A DNA stretch of 64,000 nt from the NCBI RefSeq assembly GCF_022489035.1, contig NZ_JAKVTV010000002.1:186001-250000 (forward strand), in the 5' to 3' direction. Source of the DNA: Christiangramia lutea. Lineage in GTDB: Bacteria > Bacteroidota > Bacteroidia > Flavobacteriales > Flavobacteriaceae. Under the pieces are notes generated by a model. It was given only the letters and a program-made list of their open reading frames with translations. It was not told the origin of the DNA and ran no database searches. Both the position numbers and the translations under genes were made by a program. Positions 26,247 through 35,260 of this stretch are shown piece after piece. Numbering within the stretch: position 1 is the stretch's first letter; every line of letters begins with the position of its first letter.

Positions 26247-26912
26247 TCAATCATTAATAATCTCACCATCAACCATAGTAAGTTTCCTGTCTGCCATATC
26301 TGCCAGTTCCTCATTATGAGTAACAATCACAAAGGTTTGGTGGAATTCTTCTCTCAGCCTGAAAAAGAGTTTGTGCAGGTTTTCAGCCGATTCACTATCC
26401 AGATTTCCTGAGGGTTCATCAGCAAAAATAACGTCAGGATTATTGATAAGACTACGAGCTACGGCAATTCTTTGTTGTTCACCGCCGCTTAATTCACCTG
26501 GTTTATGGGATGCCCTGTGCTCCAGGCCCAGAAAACTCAATAATTCCATCGCTCTTTTTTCAGCTTGTTTTCTCGGGGTTTTATGAATAAATGCAGGAAT
26601 ACAGATGTTTTCCAGTGCCGTAAATTCAGGGAGTAACTGGTGGAACTGAAAAATAAACCCGATATGCCTGTTTCTGAATTTAGAAAGCTCACGGGATTTT
26701 AAACCATAAATGCTTGTACCGTTAATTTCCAGCTTCGAATTCTTCTTTTTTGAAGGTTTGTCCAGAGTGCCCAGGATTTGTAAAAGTGTGGTCTTACCTG
26801 CGCCTGAAGCACCAACGATAGAAACGATCTCGCTTTTTTTAATATGAAGATCTACAGATTTCAATACATGCAAATCTCCGTAGTATTTATTAATGTTTTT
26901 GGCAATTATCAT
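26247..26912 (-). CDS. ABC transporter ATP-binding protein, LolD/MacB type
   Basis: A 221-residue ATPase with Walker [15 protein letters not shown], the LolD-like [20 protein letters not shown], signature [15 protein letters not shown], Walker [14 protein letters not shown] and switch [13 protein letters not shown]. This combination is typical of the ATPase that works with LolC/E-type permeases in lipoprotein release or with MacB-type exporters. No permease gene is adjacent, which is usual for this gene in Flavobacteria, so the partner is elsewhere. Functional assignment to LolD is likely but not proven. Confidence 0.9.
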   Translation of the reverse strand: MIIAKNINKYYGDLHVLKSVDLHIKKSEIVSIVGASGAGKTTLLQILGTLDKPSKKKNSKLEINGTSIYGLKSRELSKFRNRHIGFIFQFHQLLPEFTALENICIPAFIHKTPRKQAEKRAMELLSFLGLEHRASHKPGELSGGEQQRIAVARSLINNPDVIFADEPSGNLDSESAENLHKLFFRLREEFHQTFVIVTHNEELADMADRKLTMVDGEIIND

Positions 26913-26964
26913 CTGGGAAAAATAAGTGAACCGAAAATAGCCAAATTAGGTAGATTCCCCAAGT

Positions 26965-29403
26965 TTAGCTCTGGAATAAGTTTTTAATATTGTTGTAATC
27001 TATAAAGTATACAATTCGAAGACTTAAATTATGCCTGGCCGGTCTTGCAAATAAATTATCCAGGCTTTCGTTAAAACCAAGATAACTTAGTTTGTCTTCA
27101 TTGAAGATCACGTTTCGGTAGAGCAAAACTGCCTCACTTCCGGGAGCGAACTGCCACCTGTAGCTCAGGTCTAGGTTCCAGATGTTGAAATTCGCATCTG
27201 GGTTATTTTCGGCATTTGCTTCATATTCTATTCCTGTTAAGTCACCATTTTCTTCTAATTTGGAGAATCCATCTTTGGCAAATCTTGCTGTAGACCAGAA
27301 ATGCCTGAAATTTAAATTAAGTCCCTGTTTTGTATTGAAACTGTAATTTCCGTTGAGAGAGTTTTCTATGCTTCTTTGGTCCCGATTTCCGAAAATCACC
27401 ATTTTATCTGACTGGTCCACATAACTCGGTCGGTCCTTCTGATTGGTATACTGAAATTCATAAATAAGCAGAAACCTGTCGCTGAACCTGAATCTAGGCT
27501 TAAGGGTAAGATTGAAAAAACTATGAGTAGAATTGAAATATTCATTATAGCTGCTTCGAATATCATAAGCAAATCTCTTGCGGTAATCTGAAGAAATGAA
27601 AAAACTCATATCCATAAATGGTTGATAAGTAACATAAGAGTTTTCAGCTCGTGGCTCGAAGAAATCCCTGAATTCTGAATTCATTCCTAAAGCACCGCCA
27701 AAGGCGAACCTTTTTGTAGTCATGGCAAAAAAATCACCTCCAAATCCAGTGTTCACAGCAAGATCTGGTTTATACCTTCTTAAATGTTGTCCATAGATGT
27801 TAATCTGGTATCGGTTGTAATTTCCCTCTGGTTCAAATATCTGGTAGGAAGTATTCCAGGAAAAGTTATTGTAATTATTAATAAAGCTAATCCCAAGGTC
27901 ATTAATGTCATAGGTTTCATTCGCAAATTCATGAGCCACTCCATATCTGAAATTTCCTTTAGTCCGGTTTATTGAAAGCTCAGAAGCGAATCCAGTTTCA
28001 TTCTGACCGGGCAGGTTTACATTGCTCATTTTTGCCTGTCCGGCAAAATTGAAGGAGTTAGATCTATTATAAACATCGAAAAGAAATGCAGAAACGTTCC
28101 CGTCCCTGAAATGCCCGCTACGTGTTACGTTGGTATTGATAAGACTAATCGATGAATTCTTATTGAATCGTTGGTCCAAAACCATGATATTATAGTTAGC
28201 GAAAGGCTCTGTGATCCTTTGCCTGGTTTCACCTGAAATAGTATCACGGTAGGTTGCAAATTCTTCATCTGTGATCGCATTAAAGAATCCTATCCCCAGG
28301 CCTCTGTCAGTTCTTCCTGATATTTTAAGCGCGTTCAGAAGATCTGTACGGTCTGGATTTTCAATGATCTCTTCATTTTCAAGTAATTCTGCCTGAGCCT
28401 GATTAAATCCAATAGGAGTGCTTCCAACTCTACGAGAGTAGAAGAGTCCACCTTTATTGAACAACTCGGTACCCTCAGTAAAGAATGCCCTGTTCTCCCC
28501 AAATATCTGTTCAAATGGGCCCAGGTTCAGCTCAACTTCGTCGTATGCAGTTTGCCCAAAGTCCGGGACAAGTGTCATATCTAGGGTAAAAGATTCGTTA
28601 AGGCCATATTTCAGATCCAGACCGGCATTAAAATTAAAATAGGTATGTCCATCAAATTGGTCTACCGCAATCGAAGTGTATGGGTAAAGGCTCAGCCTCA
28701 CCGGAGGATCTATATTAGAAATTCCCTTAAGCAAGCCATTATATTGTCCCGGTTCACCCACAGATTTGTTAATATAGTTCCATACATACGTTGAATTCAA
28801 ATGAGTGATCTCCCGGACAAACTGTATACCCCATATTTGGTCCTGTTTTTCTGGGAATCTTAAAGCCGAATAGGGTATCTTTATCTCTACATACCAGCCG
28901 TTTTCATCCTGAAAAACTTCCGAATCCCAAACCACATTATATCCATAATCTTCGTTATTTCCGGTCATTCGGGCATCTGCCTGAGTACCTGTTGAAGTAA
29001 CTATGAATCGAGTCTGGTTTTCACCATCATCGTAGGTATTTAGATCAACAAGGAAAAATTCAGATTGGTTAAGATTGTCTCTTTGCGTTAGCTGATTCAT
29101 TATCCTTTCGGGATGTTCCTCAAGCATTCTTGCGGCAATATAAATAGCCTGATCATCATAAAGTACTCTAACTTCAGTATCATGAGAAGCAGGAATCGAA
29201 TCTCCATCTCCAGGTTCTACCATCACAAAACCTGACTGTCCTTTAGATTTTTTCCAAATTTCATCATTCAGATGTCCATCGATTTTTGGAGGATTTGAAA
29301 TTTTTATGGCAGTAAGGCTTCTCCTGGTTTTTTCCAGATTCTGTGAGAAGACATTAAGGCAGGATAGAAAGTAAAGGAAAAATAGAAATCTTTGTGGGGG
29401 CAT
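26965..29403 (-). CDS. DUF5916 outer-membrane protein with CBM9-like domain
   Basis: An 812-residue secreted protein when started at ATG 29403, where a signal peptide begins (MPPQRFLFFLYFLSCLNVFS); an in-frame upstream start would bury it. Residues about 30-230 form a CBM9-like domain opening with PPKIDGHLNDEIWKKSKG, and the rest (about 240-812) is a beta-strand-rich DUF5916 region with alternating aromatic ends and a terminal Phe-containing strand, typical of an outer-membrane barrel. Such proteins are common in marine Flavobacteria next to peptidases or glycan genes, but here there is no such neighbour. The ligand is unknown. Confidence 0.85.
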   Translation of the reverse strand: MPPQRFLFFLYFLSCLNVFSQNLEKTRRSLTAIKISNPPKIDGHLNDEIWKKSKGQSGFVMVEPGDGDSIPASHDTEVRVLYDDQAIYIAARMLEEHPERIMNQLTQRDNLNQSEFFLVDLNTYDDGENQTRFIVTSTGTQADARMTGNNEDYGYNVVWDSEVFQDENGWYVEIKIPYSALRFPEKQDQIWGIQFVREITHLNSTYVWNYINKSVGEPGQYNGLLKGISNIDPPVRLSLYPYTSIAVDQFDGHTYFNFNAGLDLKYGLNESFTLDMTLVPDFGQTAYDEVELNLGPFEQIFGENRAFFTEGTELFNKGGLFYSRRVGSTPIGFNQAQAELLENEEIIENPDRTDLLNALKISGRTDRGLGIGFFNAITDEEFATYRDTISGETRQRITEPFANYNIMVLDQRFNKNSSISLINTNVTRSGHFRDGNVSAFLFDVYNRSNSFNFAGQAKMSNVNLPGQNETGFASELSINRTKGNFRYGVAHEFANETYDINDLGISFINNYNNFSWNTSYQIFEPEGNYNRYQINIYGQHLRRYKPDLAVNTGFGGDFFAMTTKRFAFGGALGMNSEFRDFFEPRAENSYVTYQPFMDMSFFISSDYRKRFAYDIRSSYNEYFNSTHSFFNLTLKPRFRFSDRFLLIYEFQYTNQKDRPSYVDQSDKMVIFGNRDQRSIENSLNGNYSFNTKQGLNLNFRHFWSTARFAKDGFSKLEENGDLTGIEYEANAENNPDANFNIWNLDLSYRWQFAPGSEAVLLYRNVIFNEDKLSYLGFNESLDNLFARPARHNLSLRIVYFIDYNNIKNLFQS

Positions 29404-29494
29404 TAAAATAGTATTGGAAAAATAAAAGCGCTCAAAAGTATTACTGTTATTGGGAACAGACAAAGTTTTTCTTTAAAATCAAGTTAAACAGGCG

Positions 29495-29502
29495 TAGTTT
29501 TG
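29495..29502 (+). promoter_or_regulatory. Candidate -7 box TAGTTTTG for msrA-folE
   Basis: TAGTTTTG fits TAnnTTTG and lies 48 bases upstream of the msrA start; no TTG was found at the expected -33 position. Confidence 0.45.
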
Positions 29503-29550
29503 TTTATTTAAAACCTAAATTAGCTAAACAAAACGAATAAAATTTATTTT

Positions 29551-30102
29551 ATGAATAAGATCAGTCTGGAAAAAGCCACTCTGGCCGGCGGCTGTTTCTG
29601 GTGTACAGAGGCTGTTTTTCAAAGACTTGAAGGGGTTGAAAAAGTAACCTCAGGATTTACAGGCGGTAGTATTAAAAATCCTGCCTATCGTGAGATCATT
29701 ACGGGTAGGACAGGACATGCGGAAGCTATTGAGATTGAGTTTGATCCTGCAAAGCTGAAGTATGAAGAGCTATTATTAGTTTTTTTCGCCACTCATGACC
29801 CAACCACCCTCAACAGGCAGCAAAATGATGTAGGAACCCAATATAGAAGTGGAATTTTCTATCATAGCGAGGATCAGAAAAAAATTGCAGAACAGGTAAT
29901 CAAGCTTCTGGAAGAACAAAATACCTTTCAGGACCCAATCGTGACGGAGATCACAGAGGCAACTCCATTTTATATTGCTGAAAAAGAGCATCAGGATTTT
30001 TATAACCAGCATAGGCAGCAACCTTATTGCCAGTATATTATAGACCCAAAGATCACTAAGCTTAAGCAACTATTTTCCGATAAACTGAAACATACCAATT
30101 AA
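29551..30102 (+). CDS. msrA: Peptide-methionine (S)-S-oxide reductase
   Basis: A 183-residue cytoplasmic repair enzyme that reduces methionine-S-sulfoxide. The catalytic Cys is in [17 protein letters not shown] near residue 14; [34 protein letters not shown] and AEKEHQDFY are all typical. A later cysteine in QPYCQYI is a candidate resolving residue. There is no MsrB fusion. It is followed after one base by folE, and the two are probably cotranscribed. Confidence 0.96.
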   Translation: MNKISLEKATLAGGCFWCTEAVFQRLEGVEKVTSGFTGGSIKNPAYREIITGRTGHAEAIEIEFDPAKLKYEELLLVFFATHDPTTLNRQQNDVGTQYRSGIFYHSEDQKKIAEQVIKLLEEQNTFQDPIVTEITEATPFYIAEKEHQDFYNQHRQQPYCQYIIDPKITKLKQLFSDKLKHTN

Positions 30103-30103
30103 G

Positions 30104-30700
30104 ATGGCTTATAAATATTTTGAAGAATATAACGAGGAGATCACTAATAACCTGCAGGAGAACTTCCTCGATATTATAAAAGGAGTAGGGGAAGACCCAA
30201 AAAGGCAGGGTGTCCTGAAAACTCCCGAAAGAGCGGCAAAAGCAATGCAGTTCCTAACCCAGGGTTATTCCATGAATGCAGAAGAGATCCTCAAAAAAGC
30301 GGTATTCGATGAAACTTATGATGAAATGGTGGTTGTAAAAGACATCGAATTATATTCCCTCTGCGAACACCATATGTTGCCATTCTTCGGTAAGGCTCAT
30401 ATTGCCTACATTCCTAATGGTAAGATTGTAGGATTGAGCAAACTTCCAAGGATTGTGGATGTTTTTGCCAGAAGGTTACAGGTTCAGGAGAGGCTTACCA
30501 GTGATATTCTGGATTGTTTAAATGATACTTTGCAACCTCAGGGGGTTGCTGTGGTAATAGAAGCGGTACATCTGTGTATGATGATGAGGGGGGTGCAAAA
30601 GCAGAATAGTGCCACTACAACTTCCGGTTTTCGAGGACAGTTTAAGGAAATTGAAACTAGAAATGAATTTCTGAAGCTTATCAGCTCTGACCTTAGATAA
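30104..30700 (+). CDS. folE: GTP cyclohydrolase I
   Basis: A 198-residue enzyme that converts GTP to dihydroneopterin triphosphate at the start of folate and pterin synthesis. It has the zinc and substrate motifs [43 protein letters not shown] and [19 protein letters not shown], with the usual length and ending. It begins one base after msrA, an operon arrangement; the methionine-repair and folate genes have no direct biochemical link that I know of. The assignment is secure. Confidence 0.97.
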   Translation: MAYKYFEEYNEEITNNLQENFLDIIKGVGEDPKRQGVLKTPERAAKAMQFLTQGYSMNAEEILKKAVFDETYDEMVVVKDIELYSLCEHHMLPFFGKAHIAYIPNGKIVGLSKLPRIVDVFARRLQVQERLTSDILDCLNDTLQPQGVAVVIEAVHLCMMMRGVQKQNSATTTSGFRGQFKEIETRNEFLKLISSDLR

Positions 30701-30745
30701 CAAACTGGCACCTTTTTTGATTTCTTTTAACCAAAATCAAAAAAC

Positions 30746-31048
30746 ATGAAACTTTTCAGAAATAAAATTTTTATAAAAGGTCTGGCCTATGACCTTGCCG
30801 GTATGGCTACAGTGGCAATTCCGGTAATTGGGCCTTTCCTGGATCTCCTTTGGGCGCCATATGCAGCGAAGAAAATGAGTGAAATGTATCCCGGAAGAAA
30901 AGGTAAAATAGCTTCAATCCTGGTTTTCCTTGAAGAGATACTGCCAGGTACAGATATAATACCAACTTTTACCTTAATGTACCTTTACACTTACGTATGG
31001 AAGAAGGAGCCTTTAAAAGCTCAGGTAATAGAGGTTGAAAGTTATTAA
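30746..31048 (+). CDS. Small conserved protein of unknown function
   Basis: A 100-residue protein with a moderately hydrophobic middle: GLAYDLAGMATVAIPVIGPFLDLLWAPYAAKKM, then a short basic turn (YPGRKGKIAS) and a second hydrophobic segment with ILPGTDIIPTFTLMYLYTYVW. This could be two membrane helices or a hairpin in the membrane. It lies 46 bases after folE and ends in a terminator shared with the convergent TonB receptor gene. I do not recognise a family. Confidence 0.72.
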   Translation: MKLFRNKIFIKGLAYDLAGMATVAIPVIGPFLDLLWAPYAAKKMSEMYPGRKGKIASILVFLEEILPGTDIIPTFTLMYLYTYVWKKEPLKAQVIEVESY

Positions 31049-31070
31049 TATAGTTTAATTAGTTAAAGAA

Positions 31071-31101
31071 AAAAGGCTATCAGATGTTCTGATAGCCTTT
31101 T
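31071..31101. terminator. Bidirectional terminator between convergent genes
   Basis: A 14-base stem (AAAAGGCTATCAGA with TCTGATAGCCTTTT) around TGT, with A- and T-runs on both sides, between the small protein gene and the TonB receptor gene. Confidence 0.9.
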
Positions 31102-31106
31102 TTAAT

Positions 31107-33407
31107 TTAAAGACTTATAGTAGCGGAAAGCATAATATTTCTACCAATATTCTGGATCCCGTCTGGTTTTAACCTTGACAAATGTGATATGTAGGATTCA
31201 TTTAAAAGATTATTTCCGCTCAATCTTAAATCGAGCATGAATTCATCTAATTTAACTCCTGTTCCAATACCCGCACTTAATAGGGAGTATCCGGGAGTTT
31301 CAGTTTCAAAGCTTCCAGGGTTGTTCTGGTCGAATACAGATCTAAGCCTTATAAAGGAATAACTGGAAACAAGGTTACGGCCTATATTTTCTAATTCTAC
31401 CCTGAATGTATTTGTTAAAGAATTTGCCGGAATAAGAGGTAAATAACCGCCGTTTTCCAATTCTCCGGTTACGGTCTGGAAACTGCTTTCCAGGTGAAGC
31501 CAGTCGAGTGGGTGAGGGTGAATGTGTATGCCCGCTTCACCACCGTATAGCATTGCGTTCTGTTGATCGTACTCGAATACTGCTTCTCCATCGATCTCCT
31601 CGCCTGTAGGGTTAATAAAAATATAGTTTGAAATGGAATTTCGGAAAGCATTTGCAAAAACTTCAAAATGCTGATTCCTGTATTCCAAAGCTAGATCTAC
31701 CTGGAAATTTTGTTCATTATCTAAATCTGGATTTCCAATTTCAAACCGGTTGGCTCCGTGGTGTGTTCCATAGGAAGTTAATTCAGACAGGTTTGGTGCC
31801 CTGAAACCACTGGCAAGATTCAAACGTCCTGTAAATTTTTCTCCAAACTTATATTTTACACCAAAAGCACCGTTCACACTATTAAAGCTTCTATCTATTC
31901 CTTCTATAAGCTGCCCCTCGCTTAATGTTTGTTCTGTTTGAAGATCGCGGTGGTCAAATCTCAAACCTCCCTGGAAATCCCAATTGGAGATATGGTAATG
32001 AGCTGTGGTATAAATTCCAAAATCAAAGGTTTCTGCATTTGGGATAAGAATTTCTTCTCCAAAGTTGTCATTCGTTTGATACATACCCTGTACTCCCGTA
32101 ATGATCTCGAAATTTCCAATTTTCGGAAGATTATATTTCAGGTTATAATTTAAAGTCTCAAGATGCATTTCCAGGGCAGGGCCTTCGTGCTCTTCATGCT
32201 CATGCTCATGGTCCTCATCTTCTTCATGTGTTTCATGTTCTTCCTCATGTTCTTCCCCTTCTTCATGATCTTCCTCGTGCTCATGATGCTCTTCAAATTC
32301 TTTACGATCATTGAACTGGTAGCCAACTCTAAAATCCAGGCTCGAGTTTTTAAAATAGAATTTGTTATCCAGGCTCAGCACATGATTGTCAATTACCTGA
32401 TTTGGTAAAAGTGGTAGCTTACGAGTAGATTGAATTCCTATCTCCTCTGGAATCCCAATTTCACTCCTGTTAAAATTATATCTAAGGTCGGCCTTGTATT
32501 TCTGATCCTGGAACCCAATTCCGGCTTTAAGGTCTTTTTCGCTGAATCTGGTATTGGTGACCCTTTCATAATTTCCGGTTTTGTAATCACTATGCGCAGC
32601 GATGCTACCCCTGGCAAGGAATTTCAGTTTTTCTCCCGAAGTTTTTGCCATTAAACTACTTTGATATCCACGGGTATTGGTGAAATAATCTGTTCTAAGC
32701 TCTCCATTTGTTTCTCCTGAAGAGGCATATAGTTCCGGATTAAGGTAAAGAACTCCTCCAATGGCATCACTTCCGTAAAGAAGAGATGCTGGGCCTTTAA
32801 TAACCTCAACACTTCCAATACCCATGGAGCTTATCCCCAGGCCGTGCTCTTCTCCATATTGTTGGTTTTCCAGCCGAATTCCTTGCGTATAAACTAAAAC
32901 CCGATTGGAACTTAAGCCCCTAATCACGGGTTTTCCTATTCCAGTACCTGTGGTTACGCTTTCTACACCAGCGATCTGGGTAATTCCGTCTGAAAGAGTT
33001 ACGGCTCCGTTTTTGTTCAGTTCAGAAATACTTTCCCTTTCAACTTTCATTACATTCTCACTTTGTAACTGATGAAAAGGAGTAGAAACGATCACTTCTT
33101 CCATCTCAATAGCAGATGGAGTTAGTAGAATTTCAAATTCTTCTGCAGGAATATTAATTTCAGTTGTATAGGAGGTGTAGCCTATAGAGGAGATCACCAG
33201 TTTATAATTACCAGCAGGTAAATTGCCAATTTCAAATCTCCCGTCTTCGCCGGTAATATCTCCTTTTTCTAAAGTGGGGAAATATACATTGGCGCTAAAA
33301 ACAGGCTCTCCATTTTCAGCATCTTTAACTATTCCTGTAAATTGATTTTGGCTATATGATATTGTGTTCACTGCCATGAACAGCAGTACTAGCAAAGTAT
33401 TTCGCAT
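31107..33407 (-). CDS. TonB-dependent receptor with a His/Glu-rich loop, probable metal receptor
   Basis: A 766-residue outer-membrane receptor. Order: signal peptide (1-19), carboxypeptidase-like regulatory domain (about 22-100, FTGIVKDAENGEPVFSANVYF), plug (110-225, with GKPVIRGLSSNRVLVYTQG and VIKGPASLLYGSDAIGG), and a 22-strand-type barrel. Residues about 372-408, in what should be an extracellular loop, are almost entirely His and Glu/Asp. This composition is known from zinc and nickel receptors, so a divalent-metal substrate is inferred. The next gene upstream encodes a small His-rich secreted protein in the same direction, which supports this. Confidence 0.92.
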   Translation of the reverse strand: MRNTLLVLLFMAVNTISYSQNQFTGIVKDAENGEPVFSANVYFPTLEKGDITGEDGRFEIGNLPAGNYKLVISSIGYTSYTTEINIPAEEFEILLTPSAIEMEEVIVSTPFHQLQSENVMKVERESISELNKNGAVTLSDGITQIAGVESVTTGTGIGKPVIRGLSSNRVLVYTQGIRLENQQYGEEHGLGISSMGIGSVEVIKGPASLLYGSDAIGGVLYLNPELYASSGETNGELRTDYFTNTRGYQSSLMAKTSGEKLKFLARGSIAAHSDYKTGNYERVTNTRFSEKDLKAGIGFQDQKYKADLRYNFNRSEIGIPEEIGIQSTRKLPLLPNQVIDNHVLSLDNKFYFKNSSLDFRVGYQFNDRKEFEEHHEHEEDHEEGEEHEEEHETHEEDEDHEHEHEEHEGPALEMHLETLNYNLKYNLPKIGNFEIITGVQGMYQTNDNFGEEILIPNAETFDFGIYTTAHYHISNWDFQGGLRFDHRDLQTEQTLSEGQLIEGIDRSFNSVNGAFGVKYKFGEKFTGRLNLASGFRAPNLSELTSYGTHHGANRFEIGNPDLDNEQNFQVDLALEYRNQHFEVFANAFRNSISNYIFINPTGEEIDGEAVFEYDQQNAMLYGGEAGIHIHPHPLDWLHLESSFQTVTGELENGGYLPLIPANSLTNTFRVELENIGRNLVSSYSFIRLRSVFDQNNPGSFETETPGYSLLSAGIGTGVKLDEFMLDLRLSGNNLLNESYISHLSRLKPDGIQNIGRNIMLSATISL

Positions 33408-33447
33408 TGCTTTGTTTTAAATGATTTGTGATTTGCTTTTTGAGGAA

Positions 33448-33765
33448 TCAGGCAAAATATGGAGGCCCTCTAAGGTCAAAGGGGAGAGCCTCAAAATCAT
33501 TTAAAAACTGGTAATAATCGTAGGTTAATTTTTCTTTGTATTCAAATTCAATAAATGTGAATTCAGGAATATCGAGATGTAATGCCGGATTCTTATGATA
33601 ATCATGAAGATCACAATCTACAGATTTAGTATGGTAATGATGCTCAGCATAATTATCACAAAGATTATGAGAGTGATCTGAAAAGATATGCGAAAAACTT
33701 ATCCCGGATGGCAGCAGAATTAAAACTGCCGTAATCACCATGAATATGTTTTTCAATGCTTTCAT
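33448..33765 (-). CDS. Small secreted His-rich protein
   Basis: A 105-residue protein with a signal peptide (MKALKNIFMVITAVLILLP) and a short mature part in which residues 26-65 hold many histidines, among them DHSHN, EHHYH and LHDYHKN, plus two cysteines. It begins at the base after the stop of the upstream membrane protein gene, and lies 41 bases upstream of the TonB receptor gene with the His-rich loop. A metal-binding chaperone or sensor role in the periplasm is inferred from composition and position. I know no named family. Confidence 0.75.
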   Translation of the reverse strand: MKALKNIFMVITAVLILLPSGISFSHIFSDHSHNLCDNYAEHHYHTKSVDCDLHDYHKNPALHLDIPEFTFIEFEYKEKLTYDYYQFLNDFEALPFDLRGPPYFA

Positions 33766-34071
33766 TTAGTTTTTGAAGACTTTGGCTAAGCCTATTCTAG
33801 TAAGCATTTTCTTTTCGAAGGCCCAGAAAAACTGGAATTGGCCAAAAACCCAACCAAAAAATACAAGGAGAACCTGGTAAATAGGAAAAATCAAAAAGAT
33901 CCTGGCAAACCAGTAAACGGTCCAATGGCTGGTTTCTTGGTTTATTCCAAGTAATTCTACAAAAGGGCTGGCAAGTTTAGCTGCTGTAGACCCGGTAATG
34001 GCAAATACAACGAAAATTATAAAAAGTTGCCAATTGGATTCTATACCCCAGCGTTCTTTTAGTTTTTTCAT
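33766..34071 (-). CDS. Small membrane protein (DUF6787-like)
   Basis: A 101-residue protein with two hydrophobic segments (about 13-35 and 55-80) and the N-terminus MKKLKERWGIESNWQ, typical of a small Bacteroidota membrane family. The open frame begins earlier, at a TTG overlapping the upstream stop, but ATG 34071 matches the usual start. A TATATTTG box at 34076-34083 lies four bases upstream, which would give a leaderless or near-leaderless transcript. It stands upstream of the His-rich protein and the TonB receptor. Confidence 0.75.
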   Translation of the reverse strand: MKKLKERWGIESNWQLFIIFVVFAITGSTAAKLASPFVELLGINQETSHWTVYWFARIFLIFPIYQVLLVFFGWVFGQFQFFWAFEKKMLTRIGLAKVFKN

Positions 34072-34100
34072 GCCGCAAATATAAGGATTTGTATAGAGAA

Positions 34101-34526
34101 TCAAATCCTGGTTGGCACACTAAATCTTTGATTGTAATGACGACTGAAGAATACAAAATAATTATAAAGCAGGTAATTCACCTCATATCCATAATCTATA
34201 TTCGGATCGTAATTGATCTCATTTAGATAAAGGTTAGGATTGAATATCATAGGTTGCCTAACCCTTTGATTGTATTCAGGAACCAGAAATTTATTTTTGT
34301 TCTCAAGATAATTTTGTGAGTAAAATCCCCTCTGGCGGGCAGTTGAGTTTATAAAAAGGTTGAAGCCTGGTTCAATGATTATTATCTCATATTCCAGACT
34401 GTCGTTAGCGATTCGAACCGTATCATTGGTCGCTTCGGCTGTTTTTTCATTGAATTTTCCGCCTCCAGAGGATCCGCAACTGTATATGAACAAAGCGAGT
34501 AGGCCGATATAAAATAAATTCTTCAT
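34101..34526 (-). CDS. Lipoprotein of unknown function (DUF6146-like)
   Basis: A 141-residue lipoprotein: the signal ends in a lipobox-like LFIYSCGSSGG with Cys at residue 17, so it should be lipidated and held in a membrane facing the periplasm. The mature part is short and Asn/Tyr-rich, with EIIIIEPGFNLFINSTARQRGFYS and NYDPNIDYGYEVNYLLYNYF. This resembles the DUF6146 family of Flavobacteria. Its stop overlaps the longer possible start of the next gene. Function unknown. Confidence 0.78.
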   Translation of the reverse strand: MKNLFYIGLLALFIYSCGSSGGGKFNEKTAEATNDTVRIANDSLEYEIIIIEPGFNLFINSTARQRGFYSQNYLENKNKFLVPEYNQRVRQPMIFNPNLYLNEINYDPNIDYGYEVNYLLYNYFVFFSRHYNQRFSVPTRI

Positions 34527-34564
34527 AGTTATGTTTAGTAGGTTAAGCGCAAAAAGTATACCTG

Positions 34565-35188
34565 TTATTTCCCACCGGTGAATCCACCCAGGATACTACC
34601 ACCAGATCTTCCAGACCTGTTTCCTCCCAGGATCATCCCGCCAATATCATCAATAATATTTCCGTCTCCGTCGCGGTCCAGGATAGTTTCTAAAAAAGAA
34701 TTATCATGCTTGGAATTACTTCCAAGTATATTTCCAAGGAGATCATCTAATCCGTCCGCACCAACATTATCTTTTCTTTTCTGGCTTCCCAGGATACTCA
34801 ACAAGATAGGTGCAGCCATTTTTATGATTGCACTTAAATTTTCTGGTTTAATATTAGAAATAGCACTCAGGCTTGAAGAGATATTTTCTTCATTCTCTCC
34901 AAATATGTGACTTACTATCTTCTTGCCTTCATTTTGAAGGTTTTCTGGATCGAGATCATTTAATTGGTTAAATAAGGCACCATTGTGCTTATCCTGGCTA
35001 AGGGCCTCATTCAATTTAGCAGCTCCTTCCGGAGATTTTGAATTATTTTTCATTGCACCTAGAAGCAGGGGAAGGGCCATACCCAGTGCAGAAACTACAT
35101 CCTCCTTTTTTTCTGAAGTTCGATTACTTGCAGTATTTATAAGTGATTGCCCCGCTTGTGTATTTAAGATGTCCAGAATTGATGCCAT
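34565..35188 (-). CDS. DUF937 domain protein
   Basis: A 207-residue protein of the DUF937 family: ASILDILNTQAGQSLINTASNRT at the start, then the repeating VVSALGMALPLLLGAMKNN and ENLSAIIKMAAPILLSILGSQKRK helices. The C-terminus (about 150-207) is Gly/Asn/Asp-rich with DRDGDGNIIDDIGG and GGSILGGF. No signal peptide, so cytoplasmic. The family is of unknown function; in Flavobacteria it is often found downstream of serA and serC, as here. Confidence 0.87.
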   Translation of the reverse strand: MASILDILNTQAGQSLINTASNRTSEKKEDVVSALGMALPLLLGAMKNNSKSPEGAAKLNEALSQDKHNGALFNQLNDLDPENLQNEGKKIVSHIFGENEENISSSLSAISNIKPENLSAIIKMAAPILLSILGSQKRKDNVGADGLDDLLGNILGSNSKHDNSFLETILDRDGDGNIIDDIGGMILGGNRSGRSGGSILGGFTGGK

Positions 35189-35260
35189 AACGTCAAAGTT
35201 TAAATAATTAGATCTTAGAATTTACGAAAAATCTGGAATTTGATTATTCAGTAAAATCCA

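Noticed and set aside
32163-32408. Very hydrophobic open frame antisense to the TonB receptor
   Set aside because: It is the reverse reading of the His/Glu-rich repeat codons; the Met/Phe/Leu richness follows from CAT/GAA complements.
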